DNA of 64,000 nucleotides, from assembly GCA_910576895.1 (NCBI GenBank), contig CAJTJZ010000006.1, positions 1 through 64,000 on the forward strand, given 5' to 3'. The DNA is from an uncultured Lachnospiraceae bacterium (lineage in GTDB: Bacteria; Bacillota; Clostridia; Lachnospirales; Lachnospiraceae). This document shows positions 45,262 to 54,627 of this stretch, one piece after another. The notes below the pieces were generated by a model, which had not been told where the DNA came from, searched no databases, and saw nothing but the letters and a program-made list of their open reading frames with translations. The position numbers and the translations under genes were made by a program. Position 1 is the first letter of the stretch; the number at the start of each line of letters is the position of its first letter.

Positions 45262-46032
45262 ATGAAATTAAAAGATTTTTTTGATTTAACGTATTTGAAT
45301 CGTATCTTAGGTAATTGGTCAAAAGCAACAGGGTTAGCTGTGATTGCTATGGATGAAGAAGGAAATTATATCAGCGATGAATTTGGTATGACGGATTTTT
45401 GCCAAAAATATACAAAAGGGACGAAAGAAGGACGAAAACGCTGTGAGAAATGTGATCGTGAGAACACAGGAATCTACTATTGTCATGCAGGTTTGATTGA
45501 TTTTAGTACTGATATTAAAGTTGGAGATATTTGTGTTGGAAAAATTGTTGGTGGGCAGGTATTGCCAGAAGCACCAGATGAGGAAAAATTTGGACAGATT
45601 GCAAGAGAAATTGGGGTTGGACGTAGAGAATTTATTGATGCACTTCATAAAGTTCCCGTTAGAACAGAAGAGGAGATTAAAGCTGCAGCACAGATGCTTG
45701 GTGAAACAATTAATATGTTAGTAAATTTTGAGTATAAAGAGAAAAAAGATAGCACACGTTTGGAACGTATGGATAAAGATGTAAAAGAAGCAATCACTTG
45801 TATTGAAGAAATGAATGCACATTCTAAGCAATTAGATAAAATTCGTGATCAACAAAGAATCCTTGCATTAAATGCTAGTATTGAGGCAGCTCGTGCAGGA
45901 GAGGCTGGAAAAGGATTTGCTATTGTAGCATCAAAAGTAGGAGATTTAGCTAGCAATTCTGGAAATGTAAATGAATTGTTAAAAAAATCACTTGTTACTT
46001 TAAATCATATTGTAGAACATATGGAAGGATAA
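45262..46032 (+). CDS. PocR-domain soluble sensor with truncated methyl-accepting-type signalling tip
   Basis: Residues 1-150 are a PocR-type ligand-sensing domain, with conserved cysteines in [18 protein letters not shown] and YYCHAGL, and a [19 protein letters not shown] start. The C-terminal 90 residues carry the chemoreceptor hairpin tip ([30 protein letters not shown]), but no membrane helix, no HAMP, and little after the tip. It is thus a cytoplasmic sensor of a small metabolite that might address a CheA/CheW array. No chemotaxis gene is nearby. The ATG at 45262 is 8 nt from GGGAGG. Confidence 0.85.
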   Translation: MKLKDFFDLTYLNRILGNWSKATGLAVIAMDEEGNYISDEFGMTDFCQKYTKGTKEGRKRCEKCDRENTGIYYCHAGLIDFSTDIKVGDICVGKIVGGQVLPEAPDEEKFGQIAREIGVGRREFIDALHKVPVRTEEEIKAAAQMLGETINMLVNFEYKEKKDSTRLERMDKDVKEAITCIEEMNAHSKQLDKIRDQQRILALNASIEAARAGEAGKGFAIVASKVGDLASNSGNVNELLKKSLVTLNHIVEHMEG

Positions 46033-46053
46033 AACTTTTTATTTTAAAATAAT

Positions 46054-46086
46054 AAAAAAGCTTCTGATTTTTCCAGAAGCTTTTTT
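46054..46086. terminator. Terminator between convergent PocR-sensor and GH43 genes
   Basis: AAAAAAGCTTCTG (46054-46066) pairs perfectly with CAGAAGCTTTTTT (46074-46086). A-run and T-run flanks allow action in both directions. Confidence 0.92.
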
Positions 46087-46109
46087 GTTTTGAAAAAAGA
46101 TACTAGTAT

Positions 46110-49073
46110 TTATTTTACTTTTATCTTTATTGTGCATTTTTTATTTTTATTTGCTTTTGAAGTAGCAGTAATTTTTGCTATACCTTTACTATTCGCTTTT
46201 ACAATACCTTTTGCAGAAACGGAAGCAATTTTTTTATTGGAGCTTGTCCAAGTAACTTTTTTAGAAGCTCCTCCTGTAACGGTTACTTTTGCTGCAAGTT
46301 TAAGATTTTTTCCTGTTTTTAAGGAAACTATCTTTGTAATTGCTTTTTTAGAACCTTTTTTTGTAATTGCAACTTTCTTTACTGTTTTTTTCGCTTTATT
46401 GTCTGTGTCCGTATTTGTATCTGTATCTTTGTCGGTATCCGTATCTGTAGGAATTTCTGTTGGTTTATTTTGATTTGTATTGTCTGAATTTATATCGTTT
46501 TTATTGGAATCTATTTCTGTACTAGCAATGGAAAGAGCAATCGCTTCATTATTGTCTAGTGCTTTATTAAAGATTCTAACATCATCTAAAGCACCAGTAA
46601 AATAAGCATCCCATGCATTTACACCAAAATAGATAGCGGCATTTCCCGCCATAATATTACTTGCAATATCACCAGAGGAGATTAAAACACCATCAAGATA
46701 AAGATTTGCTGTTACTGTATTTGGAAGGCTGCCTGCTTTGTTTCCATCAACAGAAAGAACAACATTTTGCCAAGTATTTGTTTTATAGGCATTTGCTGCT
46801 GGTGTTGAAATATAATCTCCTTTTTTTGACCAAATTTTAGCATCAAAACTTAAATTTAACCATTGTTCTGGTTCAAAAGTTCCAGCGGCAAGTGTTGGAT
46901 CAACAGCACCACCAAGTGCAGTTGGTTTCATCCAGAAAGAAATAGAATAGCTTTCTGAAAGTTCCTTTGCATCGCAAAGTTTTAAGCCATAGCTTCCATC
47001 AAGAACAATGGCTTGTCCAAGTTTTCCTTCTGCATAATTATAAACAGCATCTGCTTTTTCTACAGGAACTTTTGCTTTTGTAACAGCAGTAGCACCATTA
47101 GTAGAATTATTGAAAGGGAATGTTTTAATAGGCTGTTCTGTAAATGTAAAGTTGGAGAAATCTCTTTCAATAGATAATGTATAGCTTGCTGCCAATTTTT
47201 CATTTTCTGCATAAACATCAATGGTAGCTTCTTTTTTAGCACCCGTTAAATAAATAGTTGCAGTACCTGTGCTGCTTAATACTTTTCCATCTAATGTAAT
47301 AAATCCTTTGGTATCTTTCGCAGTAAGCTGTAAAGCGGCAGTTTCTGAAGTATAAGGTACTTTATATTGATATACTTTGTTCTGAGCAGTAATTTCTTCT
47401 CCATTAATTTTTAAAGAACTAATATCATTTTCTGTACCCGCTGTTGCAGAATTGCTAGTACCTGCTTTTGGAGATTTATTTAAGTAAAAATCGGCACTTG
47501 AATCACAATCTTCCAATGCTTTTACCATAAGAGAACCGCCATCAATGCAAAGATAATATCCCGGTTTTGCAATGCTTTCAAAGGAAATAGCTTCTGCATT
47601 TGTTAATCCTTTTACTGTGCGAAATGTTTGTGCTTTTGCTGTATCTGCATCAGAGATAATCTGATCATTTTGTGCTTTATATTTATAATCTTGTGCAAGA
47701 CTAACTGTATTATTATCATTTATAGTTAGATAAAGTCCCGGTTTATTTTCTGATTGAATCGATACATAGGAATCTTTAGAAGGATCTGATTTTCCAGCAA
47801 TAATTGCCCAATTTCTATCTTCATCTTTTGGTTGGAAGTAAGTGCCAACACCTACAGTTGTATATGGATATTCGCCGTCACCACTAGAATTTATAAAATT
47901 TTCATGGGAAAGCATAGCTCCTGTATCTGTATAGAGAACATAAGGTTCTGCTCCTGTAATACCAATAGCCGTTTCTGGGATTGGTTGAATGCTGCCATCT
48001 GCATTAAAATGTACTTCTGCAATGCAGGCATTGCGGCGGAATCCACCCGGAAGAGAGCCATTGTGATATACAAAATAAGTTTTTCCTTTAAAATCAAAGA
48101 CTGCCATATGATTTGTATTAGAGGTAGCAGCAGGAGGCATTAGCTGTTTACCAAAAGTCCATGAACCATTTAATAGATCATTGGTAGTAGAATATGCCAT
48201 TTCTTCTCGCCAGTTCATAGCATAGAAAAGATAATATGGTCCTGTTGGCTTTCCATTTGCATCTGTGCGGCGATAAAGCCAAGGAGCTTCTGTATATCCG
48301 CCATCTTTTGCAGTAATTGGAGATTGTTCAATAATATCCGCACTACTTGCAGAAGTACCACAAGTAATTTTTCCATCATTATTTAAGTCTTTTACAGATA
48401 TCATATCTTCATTTAATTCACATATGTAATACTTGCCATTACCCCATGCTAGGTAACGATGTTCTACTCCTTTACTATCGGTTTCAATATAAATGGTTGG
48501 ATCAATATCGTTAAAATCACTAGTTTGAGGATTTGTATCTGTTCCTTTTACTAATGGTTTTCCAATGTCTTTAAAAGGACCTGTTGCTTTATCTGCCACA
48601 GCAACACCAATCGATTGTTTTCCAGCAGAAGTAGCATCCCAAGTACAATGATAAAGATAATATTTCCCCTTATATTTTGCTACTTGTCCTGCCCATGCAT
48701 CTGTTCCTGTACTGGCCCAAGGGATGCTTGCCTTATCTGCTTTCATAACAACGCCTTCATAGTTCCAATTTTTTAAGTCTTTTGTAGAATAGCACATCCA
48801 TTCCAAAATTTTATAAGCTTCATTTTGTGCTGTATCATGTCCAGTATATAAATAGACAGTGTCGCCATCGACTAAAACAGCAGGATCACCTCCATAGATA
48901 AGATTTCCATTAACATAACCACCAATTGGATTTGAGACTTCTGTTTTAGAAATTATAGTCTCGGTTGGTTCTGTTTGTACAGCCTTGACTGTAGAGGATA
49001 GTAATGGACTGGAAATAGAAACAACAGTAAGAGCGGTTGCAACAATTCCAGTTAAAACTTGTTTTTTCATCAT
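46110..49073 (-). CDS. Secreted GH43 family glycosidase, multidomain
   Basis: The 987-residue protein has a signal peptide (KKQVLTGIVATALTVVSISS) and a GH43 five-bladed propeller. The three acids are Asp in GGDPAVLVDG, Asp in DIDPTIYIE and Glu in GYTEAPWLYR. It is probably an arabinanase or arabinofuranosidase/xylosidase. After it come an AbfB-like beta-trefoil region (SIQSENKPGLYLTINDNN), a cadherin-like segment, a LamG module (YNYAEGKLGQAIVLDGSYGL), a Thr-Asp linker of about 16 residues, and a Big_2 Ig-like domain (VTWTSSNKKIASVSAKGI) that may anchor it to the wall. An operator-like palindrome overlaps its promoter. Confidence 0.88.
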   Translation of the reverse strand: MMKKQVLTGIVATALTVVSISSPLLSSTVKAVQTEPTETIISKTEVSNPIGGYVNGNLIYGGDPAVLVDGDTVYLYTGHDTAQNEAYKILEWMCYSTKDLKNWNYEGVVMKADKASIPWASTGTDAWAGQVAKYKGKYYLYHCTWDATSAGKQSIGVAVADKATGPFKDIGKPLVKGTDTNPQTSDFNDIDPTIYIETDSKGVEHRYLAWGNGKYYICELNEDMISVKDLNNDGKITCGTSASSADIIEQSPITAKDGGYTEAPWLYRRTDANGKPTGPYYLFYAMNWREEMAYSTTNDLLNGSWTFGKQLMPPAATSNTNHMAVFDFKGKTYFVYHNGSLPGGFRRNACIAEVHFNADGSIQPIPETAIGITGAEPYVLYTDTGAMLSHENFINSSGDGEYPYTTVGVGTYFQPKDEDRNWAIIAGKSDPSKDSYVSIQSENKPGLYLTINDNNTVSLAQDYKYKAQNDQIISDADTAKAQTFRTVKGLTNAEAISFESIAKPGYYLCIDGGSLMVKALEDCDSSADFYLNKSPKAGTSNSATAGTENDISSLKINGEEITAQNKVYQYKVPYTSETAALQLTAKDTKGFITLDGKVLSSTGTATIYLTGAKKEATIDVYAENEKLAASYTLSIERDFSNFTFTEQPIKTFPFNNSTNGATAVTKAKVPVEKADAVYNYAEGKLGQAIVLDGSYGLKLCDAKELSESYSISFWMKPTALGGAVDPTLAAGTFEPEQWLNLSFDAKIWSKKGDYISTPAANAYKTNTWQNVVLSVDGNKAGSLPNTVTANLYLDGVLISSGDIASNIMAGNAAIYFGVNAWDAYFTGALDDVRIFNKALDNNEAIALSIASTEIDSNKNDINSDNTNQNKPTEIPTDTDTDKDTDTNTDTDNKAKKTVKKVAITKKGSKKAITKIVSLKTGKNLKLAAKVTVTGGASKKVTWTSSNKKIASVSAKGIVKANSKGIAKITATSKANKNKKCTIKIKVK

Positions 49074-49136
49074 TTTTTTCTCCTTTCTTTTAGAAATCTT
49101 TAAAAAGATATAAAGTAAATAAATTAGAGTATTAGG

Positions 49137-49153
49137 ATACTATTGAATAGTAT
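49137..49153. promoter_or_regulatory. Perfect 17-bp palindrome over the GH43 promoter (candidate operator)
   Basis: ATACTATTGAATAGTAT is a perfect inverted repeat with a central base. On the minus strand it overlaps the -10 TATACT (49149-49154), which has a TTGTAT -35 17 nt upstream (49172-49177). A repressor bound here would block RNA polymerase. The rest of 49074-49490 is very AT-rich with no gene that I can see. Confidence 0.6.
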
Positions 49154-49524
49154 ACAAAAAAAATAAAGAAGATACAAGATTTTTGTGAAATTTTTCCGTA
49201 ATATTGTTATAATAATTTTTTAAAGTATTGTTTTATAAATAAATTTGATATAAAAATAAAATTTAACGAATAGTTTAAAATAAAAAAACAAAAACAAAAC
49301 AAACAATAAAAAAATAAAGCACAAAAATCTCCAAAAAATCCCTTCAATATTTATATTATCAGTAAAATCATGTATCTATTTATGATACAATATTGAAAAA
49401 AATTTTAAGAACAACAACTACAAATAAAAAAACATAAAATCAAAAGGAGGAAGAAAATAGATAATAAAAATATTGATAAAAGTAAGCAAATATGATATAT
49501 TATACCCATAAAGAAGATGGTTTC

Positions 49525-50137
49525 ATGGGTAATTATAAGCCAAAAGAATTTGCTAAAATGATAGGTGTTTCTGTTAAAACATTACAAAAGTGAGATAAAG
49601 ATAATGTGTTAAAAGCCTATCGTACACCAAAAGATAGAAGATATTATACAGACGAACAATATTTTAAATATACAGGACAACAAATACAAAAAAACGGAAA
49701 AACCGTTATTTATACAAGAATGTCTACTAATAATCAAAAAGATGATCTGAATAATCAGATTGAATTTTTGAAACAATATGCAAATACAAAAGGAATTATC
49801 GTTGACGAAATTTTTGAAGATATAGGAAGCGGATTAAATTACAATAGAAAAAAATGGAACTTACTAATAGATAAATGATGTATTAAAGGAGAAATTCAAT
49901 GTAATATTTATTACACATAAAGATAGATTTATTCGTTTTAGCTTTGAATGGTTGGAACATTTTTTAAAATCTAATGATGCTGAAATTATTATTGTAAACA
50001 ATGAAAAAATGTCGCCTGAACAAGAATTAGTGAATGATTTGATTTCTATTATTCATGTATTTAGTTGTAGGATTTATGGTTTAAGAAAATACAAAAATAA
50101 AATTAAGGGAGATGAGGAAATTGCTAAAAGGTTATAA
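49525..50137 (+). pseudogene. IS607-type serine recombinase (TnpA), inactivated
   Basis: The remnant follows the IS607 TnpA layout: MerR-like head (YKPKEFAKMIGVSVKTLQ), then a TGA at 49591 where the family has Trp (LQRWD), then KAYRTPKDRRYYTDEQY and serine-recombinase core VIYTRMSTNNQKDDLNNQIEFL. Ser in RMSTNNQ is the catalytic residue. One extra A in the AAA at 49873-49875 shifts the frame, and the rest (FITHKDRFIRFSFEWLEHF to IKGDEEIAKRL) reads in another phase. The gene is therefore dead at two sites. Its 3' end overlaps tnpB. Confidence 0.88.
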
Positions 50138-51296
50138 AACAGAAATCTTTCCCACATCAGAACAAAAAGAAATTATTCATAAAACCATTGGTACATGTAG
50201 ATATGTATATAATTTTTATCTTGATCATAACAAGAAAGTTTATGAAAAAGAGAAGAAATTTGTTTCAGGCTATGACTTCTCAAAATGGTTAAATAACGAC
50301 TATCTTCCCTTAAATCCTGAATTTTCATGGATTAAGGAAGTCAGCAGTAAATCAGTAAAACAAAGTATTATGAATGCAGATAAGGCTTTTAAGAATTTCT
50401 TTCAGCATAAAGCAAAATTTCCAAGATGGAAGAAAAAATCGAAATCTGATGTAAAAATGTATTTTGTGAAAAATGGAACAAAACAAATGATTTTATGTGA
50501 ACGACATAGAATCAAAATTCCAACGCTTGGTTGGGTAACATTAAAAGAAAAAGGATATCTTCCTACAAATGCAAATATATATAGTATAAAAAGCGGTTTT
50601 GTTTCCATGAAAGCAGGGAGATATTATGTTTCTGTTCTAGTAGAAGAACCTAAGCCAAAACAACCTATTCTTGATGATTTTGGGATAGGTATTGACTTAG
50701 GTATAAAAGATTTTGCAATAGGTTCTCATGGAAAAACTTACAAAAACATGAATAAGACTGCTGCTATTATAAAACTTGAGAAAAGATTAAAACGACAACA
50801 AAGAAAACTTTCGAGGAAATACGAAAGTTTAAAGAAAAGAAAAAATATTATGAAAGGAGAAGCTACTCGACAAAATATTCAAAAACAAAAGCTAAAAATA
50901 CAAAAACTTTATCATAGGCTTAATAATATCAGAATAGATTATATAAACAAAGTAATTTCTGAATTGGTGAAAATCAAGCCAACTTGGATTACATTGGAGA
51001 ATCTAAATATTAAGGGAATGATAAAGAATCGACATCTTTCAAAAGTAATTGCACAACAAAAATTCTTTGAATTTAGAACCAAATTGATTACAAAGTGTAA
51101 AGAATATGGTATTGAAGTAAGACTTGTTGGTAGATTCTATCCATCAAGTAAAACTTGTGATTGTTGTGGTAATATGAAACGTGATTTAAAGTTATCTGAT
51201 AGAACTTATATCTGTCCGAAATGTGGATATACAGCAGATAGAGGTTTTAATGCTAGTTTGAATTTGAGAGATTGTCCAACTTATCAGATTGCATAA
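50112..51296 (+). CDS. tnpB: IS607-type TnpB, RNA-guided nuclease
   Basis: TnpB proteins cut DNA under guidance of a transposon-end RNA. The 394-residue protein is full length. The RuvC-like residues are present: Asp in GIDLGIKDFA, Glu in ITLENLNIKGM and Asp in YTADRGFNASLNL. The zinc ribbon is SKTCDCCGN and YICPKCGY. The helix-turn-helix start KGYKTEIFPTSEQKEIIHKT is typical. An in-frame TTG at 50121 is an alternative start. The partner recombinase is broken, so this copy is probably immobile unless helped in trans. Confidence 0.92.
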   Translation: MRKLLKGYKTEIFPTSEQKEIIHKTIGTCRYVYNFYLDHNKKVYEKEKKFVSGYDFSKWLNNDYLPLNPEFSWIKEVSSKSVKQSIMNADKAFKNFFQHKAKFPRWKKKSKSDVKMYFVKNGTKQMILCERHRIKIPTLGWVTLKEKGYLPTNANIYSIKSGFVSMKAGRYYVSVLVEEPKPKQPILDDFGIGIDLGIKDFAIGSHGKTYKNMNKTAAIIKLEKRLKRQQRKLSRKYESLKKRKNIMKGEATRQNIQKQKLKIQKLYHRLNNIRIDYINKVISELVKIKPTWITLENLNIKGMIKNRHLSKVIAQQKFFEFRTKLITKCKEYGIEVRLVGRFYPSSKTCDCCGNMKRDLKLSDRTYICPKCGYTADRGFNASLNLRDCPTYQIA

Positions 51297-51510
51297 AAAG
51301 CAAAGATAAGTATGTACCGATGGCTTAGTCGGGAATTTACGCTTGTGGAGTGTACATAAACTTGGCAGCTCCTTTGGAGCTGTCTGCCAAAAGGCAGATT
51401 GCAAACAAAGTTTGCAACCATACTTGTAAATAGCATCTGCTTTAGCAGTGCGAAAGCATACACGAAGAAGCAAGAATTTTCTTGATATGGATATTTTTGT
51501 CCATATTTTA
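51297..51510 (+). ncRNA. TnpB right-end guide-RNA region (reRNA candidate)
   Basis: The 3' flank of tnpB resembles known right-end RNAs: TATGTAC (51311-51317) pairs with GTACATA (51352-51358) around an internal part. Then come hairpins GGCAGCTCC/GGAGCTGTC (51364-51384), TCTGCC/GGCAGA (51383-51398), and TTGCAAAC/GTTTGCAA (51399-51417). A small CTGCT/AGCAG hairpin follows at 51437-51449. Where the guide begins, and the element's end, cannot be fixed by eye. Confidence 0.65.
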
Positions 51511-51530
51511 AGTAGCAGAATAAATAATAT

Positions 51531-52904
51531 ATGAGCTTTTTTCAAGTTGTTTCCGGTAATATCACTAGCACATCAATAAATATGTTATTTACTTTCTGGA
51601 TTTCTGCATATATTTTAGAAAGAAATATTAACAAAAAACAAGGAAATTTTATAAAAAATATAATAAGTACTATATTATTTATTATAGGAGTTTCCATTTT
51701 TGGTGCAATTTTTTATAAAGCAGGGATATTTCGATGGCCTTATAATATTGGAAATATTTTATTTACATATCCTATGCTTTTGATAGAAACATTTCTTTTA
51801 CAGATGTTATATGAAGAAGATCAAATTTCTTGTTGGCTATCTGCAATCTTTTTTGAAATGATCGATTCTTTTGCTATGAATGTTGGATTTTTGTTTTCGC
51901 CATATATAAGATTTAATCTAAATATTTTAAATGAACGAATACTTTACTGTTTCTTTTTATTTGGAATTATACCTTCATTTAAAATAATTCTTGTTTTAAT
52001 TCTTAAAAAAACGAAAATGGGAAAAATATTTCGGCAGTGGTTGGAACAAAAAAATTTTCGATCAAGTATGGTTTTATTTTTAAGTTTATATCCTATTTTA
52101 ATGGAAGTACTTGATCTTCTTATTAAATTTACAGATAAAATGAATGATGAACAAAATGGAATGCTTTGTATTATTTATTTTTTGGTTGTAGGTATTGTCT
52201 TTCATTATATTATACAAGAAGAACAACAGAGAATGCGATTAGAAGAACAACAAATTAGCTTAAAACAGCAGCGTACTTATATTAAAAATTTAGAGGAACT
52301 GCAAATGGAGATGCGTAGATTTCGTCATGACTATAAAAATATGATGTCTGGTATGTATTTGCAAGCAAAAGAAGGAGATATGGAGACATTGCAGAGTTTT
52401 ATTCAAGAGATGACAGAGGATTTTGATAGTCAAGTAGGTGGGCAAATACGGAGATTGACACAACTTAGTAATATTCATATATTAGAAGTAAAAGGTCTAT
52501 TGCTTAGAAAGTTAGAAGAAATGCAAAAAGAAGAAATTGATTGTGAACTAGAAGTATTATGTCCTTTTTATAAAACAAGGTTAAGAAATACCGATCTTTG
52601 TAGATGTCTTGGAATTTTAATTGATAATGCAATGGAAGAAGTAAGAGGAAAAGAAAAACCAAAGATACATATTATGATTAGCAGCCAAAAGGGATACACT
52701 ACGTTTCGTATTCAAAATTTATTGTATTCCACAATTGATTTTCATAAAATTTGGATACAGGGATATTCTACCAAAGGAAACAATAGAGGAATTGGACTTG
52801 CAAGTTATAAAAAGATTTTAGAACGCTATGATAATATTATACCATTAACTACAATAAGAGATGGATATTTTATTCAAGAATTAAAAGTACAGGAGGAAAT
52901 ATAG
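51531..52904 (+). CDS. AgrC-like sensor histidine kinase (GHKL type)
   Basis: The 457-residue protein has about six membrane helices in the first 230 residues, as in quorum-sensing kinases of the AgrC type. The H-box is FRHDYKNMMSG, the N-box RCLGILIDNAMEEV, and the G-box KGNNRGIGLASYKKIL. The ATG at 51531 has no Shine-Dalgarno sequence and a stop codon lies two codons upstream, so the IS607 element may have replaced its original leader. It is followed with no gap by the response regulator. No agrB or agrD peptide gene is visible in this window. Confidence 0.9.
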   Translation: MSFFQVVSGNITSTSINMLFTFWISAYILERNINKKQGNFIKNIISTILFIIGVSIFGAIFYKAGIFRWPYNIGNILFTYPMLLIETFLLQMLYEEDQISCWLSAIFFEMIDSFAMNVGFLFSPYIRFNLNILNERILYCFFLFGIIPSFKIILVLILKKTKMGKIFRQWLEQKNFRSSMVLFLSLYPILMEVLDLLIKFTDKMNDEQNGMLCIIYFLVVGIVFHYIIQEEQQRMRLEEQQISLKQQRTYIKNLEELQMEMRRFRHDYKNMMSGMYLQAKEGDMETLQSFIQEMTEDFDSQVGGQIRRLTQLSNIHILEVKGLLLRKLEEMQKEEIDCELEVLCPFYKTRLRNTDLCRCLGILIDNAMEEVRGKEKPKIHIMISSQKGYTTFRIQNLLYSTIDFHKIWIQGYSTKGNNRGIGLASYKKILERYDNIIPLTTIRDGYFIQELKVQEEI

Positions 52905-53639
52905 ATGCTTCCAATTTATATATGTGAAGATGATGATAGGATTCGTTCTATTCAAAAAAAGTATTTGGAAAATCAAATTTTAATGCAAGGATATGATATG
53001 GAAATTGTTATATGTTCAAGACATCCAGAAGATATTATTGAGGCATTAGAAATTCCGAAAAAAAGGGGAATTTATTTTTTAGATGTAGAATTAAAAAATG
53101 AATCTATGGATGGATTTACATTAGGACAAGAAATAAGAAAGAGAGATGCAAGGGGATTCCTTATTTATGTAACTGCATTTAAAGATTTGGCATTTGAAAC
53201 ATTTCGTTATCATTTAGAAGCATTAGATTATATTGTAAAGGGAAATGAGGCAAAAATGTTGGAGGGGATTAAAAATAGCCTTCATATTATTATAGAACGA
53301 ATGCAGAAAGAAAGCGGAGAACAAAGGGAGTTTTTTACCGTAAAAGTAATGGATATTATGAAACATATTCCTGTGGAGGAGATTATGTTTTTTGAAACTA
53401 CAGGACGAACACATAGAATAGAATTACATGCTATCAATGATAGAATTGATTTTATTGGAAGTATGCAGGAGCTGGAAGAACAACTTGGAAATTGCTTTTT
53501 AAGAGTACATAGAGCTTATCTTGTTAATGTAAAACGAATTCAGGAATTGGATTTAAAGCATCGAGAAATTCGGATGGAAAATGGAGAAATATGTTTGTTT
53601 TCAAGAAATATGAAGGGAGAACTTTTAAGTCGAATTTAG
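52905..53639 (+). CDS. LytTR response regulator (AgrA-like)
   Basis: The 244-residue protein has a receiver domain (ICEDDDRIRS, phospho-acceptor Asp in YFLDVELKN) and a LytTR DNA-binding domain (VKVMDIMKHIPVEEIMFFETTGRTHRI and CFLRVHRAYLVNVKRIQELD). The ATG follows the kinase stop codon directly, with AGGAGG inside the kinase gene. It probably controls the ABC genes 95 nt downstream. Confidence 0.93.
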   Translation: MLPIYICEDDDRIRSIQKKYLENQILMQGYDMEIVICSRHPEDIIEALEIPKKRGIYFLDVELKNESMDGFTLGQEIRKRDARGFLIYVTAFKDLAFETFRYHLEALDYIVKGNEAKMLEGIKNSLHIIIERMQKESGEQREFFTVKVMDIMKHIPVEEIMFFETTGRTHRIELHAINDRIDFIGSMQELEEQLGNCFLRVHRAYLVNVKRIQELDLKHREIRMENGEICLFSRNMKGELLSRI

Positions 53640-53733
53640 AAAAAAATATTAGATATACCATTGAGGCAAATTTTTACATAGAGTAAATAGAACATGTTAT
53701 GATAACCCCATCAAGAGATAAGGGGGATTTTTT

Positions 53734-54591
53734 ATGGAAGAAAAAATATTGTTAGAACTAAGTCATATTTCTAAACGTTATCGAACAGAATTAGCGTTAA
53801 AAGACATTACTATGGCATTACATGAAGGAGAAATTCTTGGCTTTTTAGGACCATCTGGTGCTGGTAAAACAACAACAATTAAAATTATTACAGGGCAGTT
53901 GAAACCAACTGGTGGTGAAGCAAAACTTCTTGGAACAGATGCAGAAAATATGGATGCATCTATTTATGAAAAAATAGGTGTTGTTTCAGATAATAGCGGT
54001 ATTTATGAGAAAATGACAGTATGGCAAAATTTGAGTGTATTTGCACAAATTTGGAATGTGAAAAAAGAACGAATAGAAGAAGTATTAAAACAAGTAGAGT
54101 TGTGGGAACATAGAAAAAAACTGGCAGGTAAGTTATCGAAAGGGCAGGCACAGCGTTTAATTCTTGCAAGATCTGTTTTGCATAAACCAAGAGTTTTGTT
54201 TTTAGATGAACCAACAAGTGGTTTAGATCCTTCTACTGCAGTTGCAATTCATAAAATGTTATTAGATTTAAAAAAAGAAGGGATGGCTATATTTTTAACA
54301 ACGCATAATATGGAAGAAGCAACAAAACTTTGTGATAAAGTTGCATTGTTGTATCAGGGAACGATTGTAGAATTTGGATCTCCGCAAGAACTTTGTTTAA
54401 AATATAATCGTGATAAAAGATATCAAGTATTATTAAATAACCATAAAGAAGTAATATTAGAACAAAATCCAGAAAATGTAAATAAGATTTCTGATTGGAT
54501 GAAGAAAAACGAGATTCAATGTATCCATTCCTGCGAACCAACATTAGAAACTGTTTTTTTACAAGTAACAGGAAAAACATTAAATGCATAG
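53734..54591 (+). CDS. ABC transporter ATP-binding protein
   Basis: The 285-residue subunit has Walker A GPSGAGKTTT, a signature LSKGQAQR (LSGGQ variant), Walker B VLFLDEPTSGLDPS, and the H-loop TTHNMEEA. It energises the permease encoded next. Similar exporters carry bacteriocins or other antimicrobials or confer resistance to them. A weak promoter with TATGAT near 53698 and an AGGGGG ribosome site precede it. Confidence 0.92.
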   Translation: MEEKILLELSHISKRYRTELALKDITMALHEGEILGFLGPSGAGKTTTIKIITGQLKPTGGEAKLLGTDAENMDASIYEKIGVVSDNSGIYEKMTVWQNLSVFAQIWNVKKERIEEVLKQVELWEHRKKLAGKLSKGQAQRLILARSVLHKPRVLFLDEPTSGLDPSTAVAIHKMLLDLKKEGMAIFLTTHNMEEATKLCDKVALLYQGTIVEFGSPQELCLKYNRDKRYQVLLNNHKEVILEQNPENVNKISDWMKKNEIQCIHSCEPTLETVFLQVTGKTLNA

Positions 54592-54627
54592 AAGAAATAG
54601 TTTGGATAGAGAAAGGAGTGGAACAAT

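Noticed and set aside
46090..46473. Plus-strand open frame with a hydrophobic translation opposite the GH43 gene end
   Set aside because: It lies antisense to the Thr/Asp/Lys-rich end of the GH43 protein. Its hydrophobic look comes from reading Lys/Glu codons backward, and no ribosome site supports it.
53640..53733. LytTR binding direct repeats before the ABC genes
   Set aside because: ACCATTGAG near 53657 fits one half-site, but no second half-site at the right spacing is present, so I do not report an operator.
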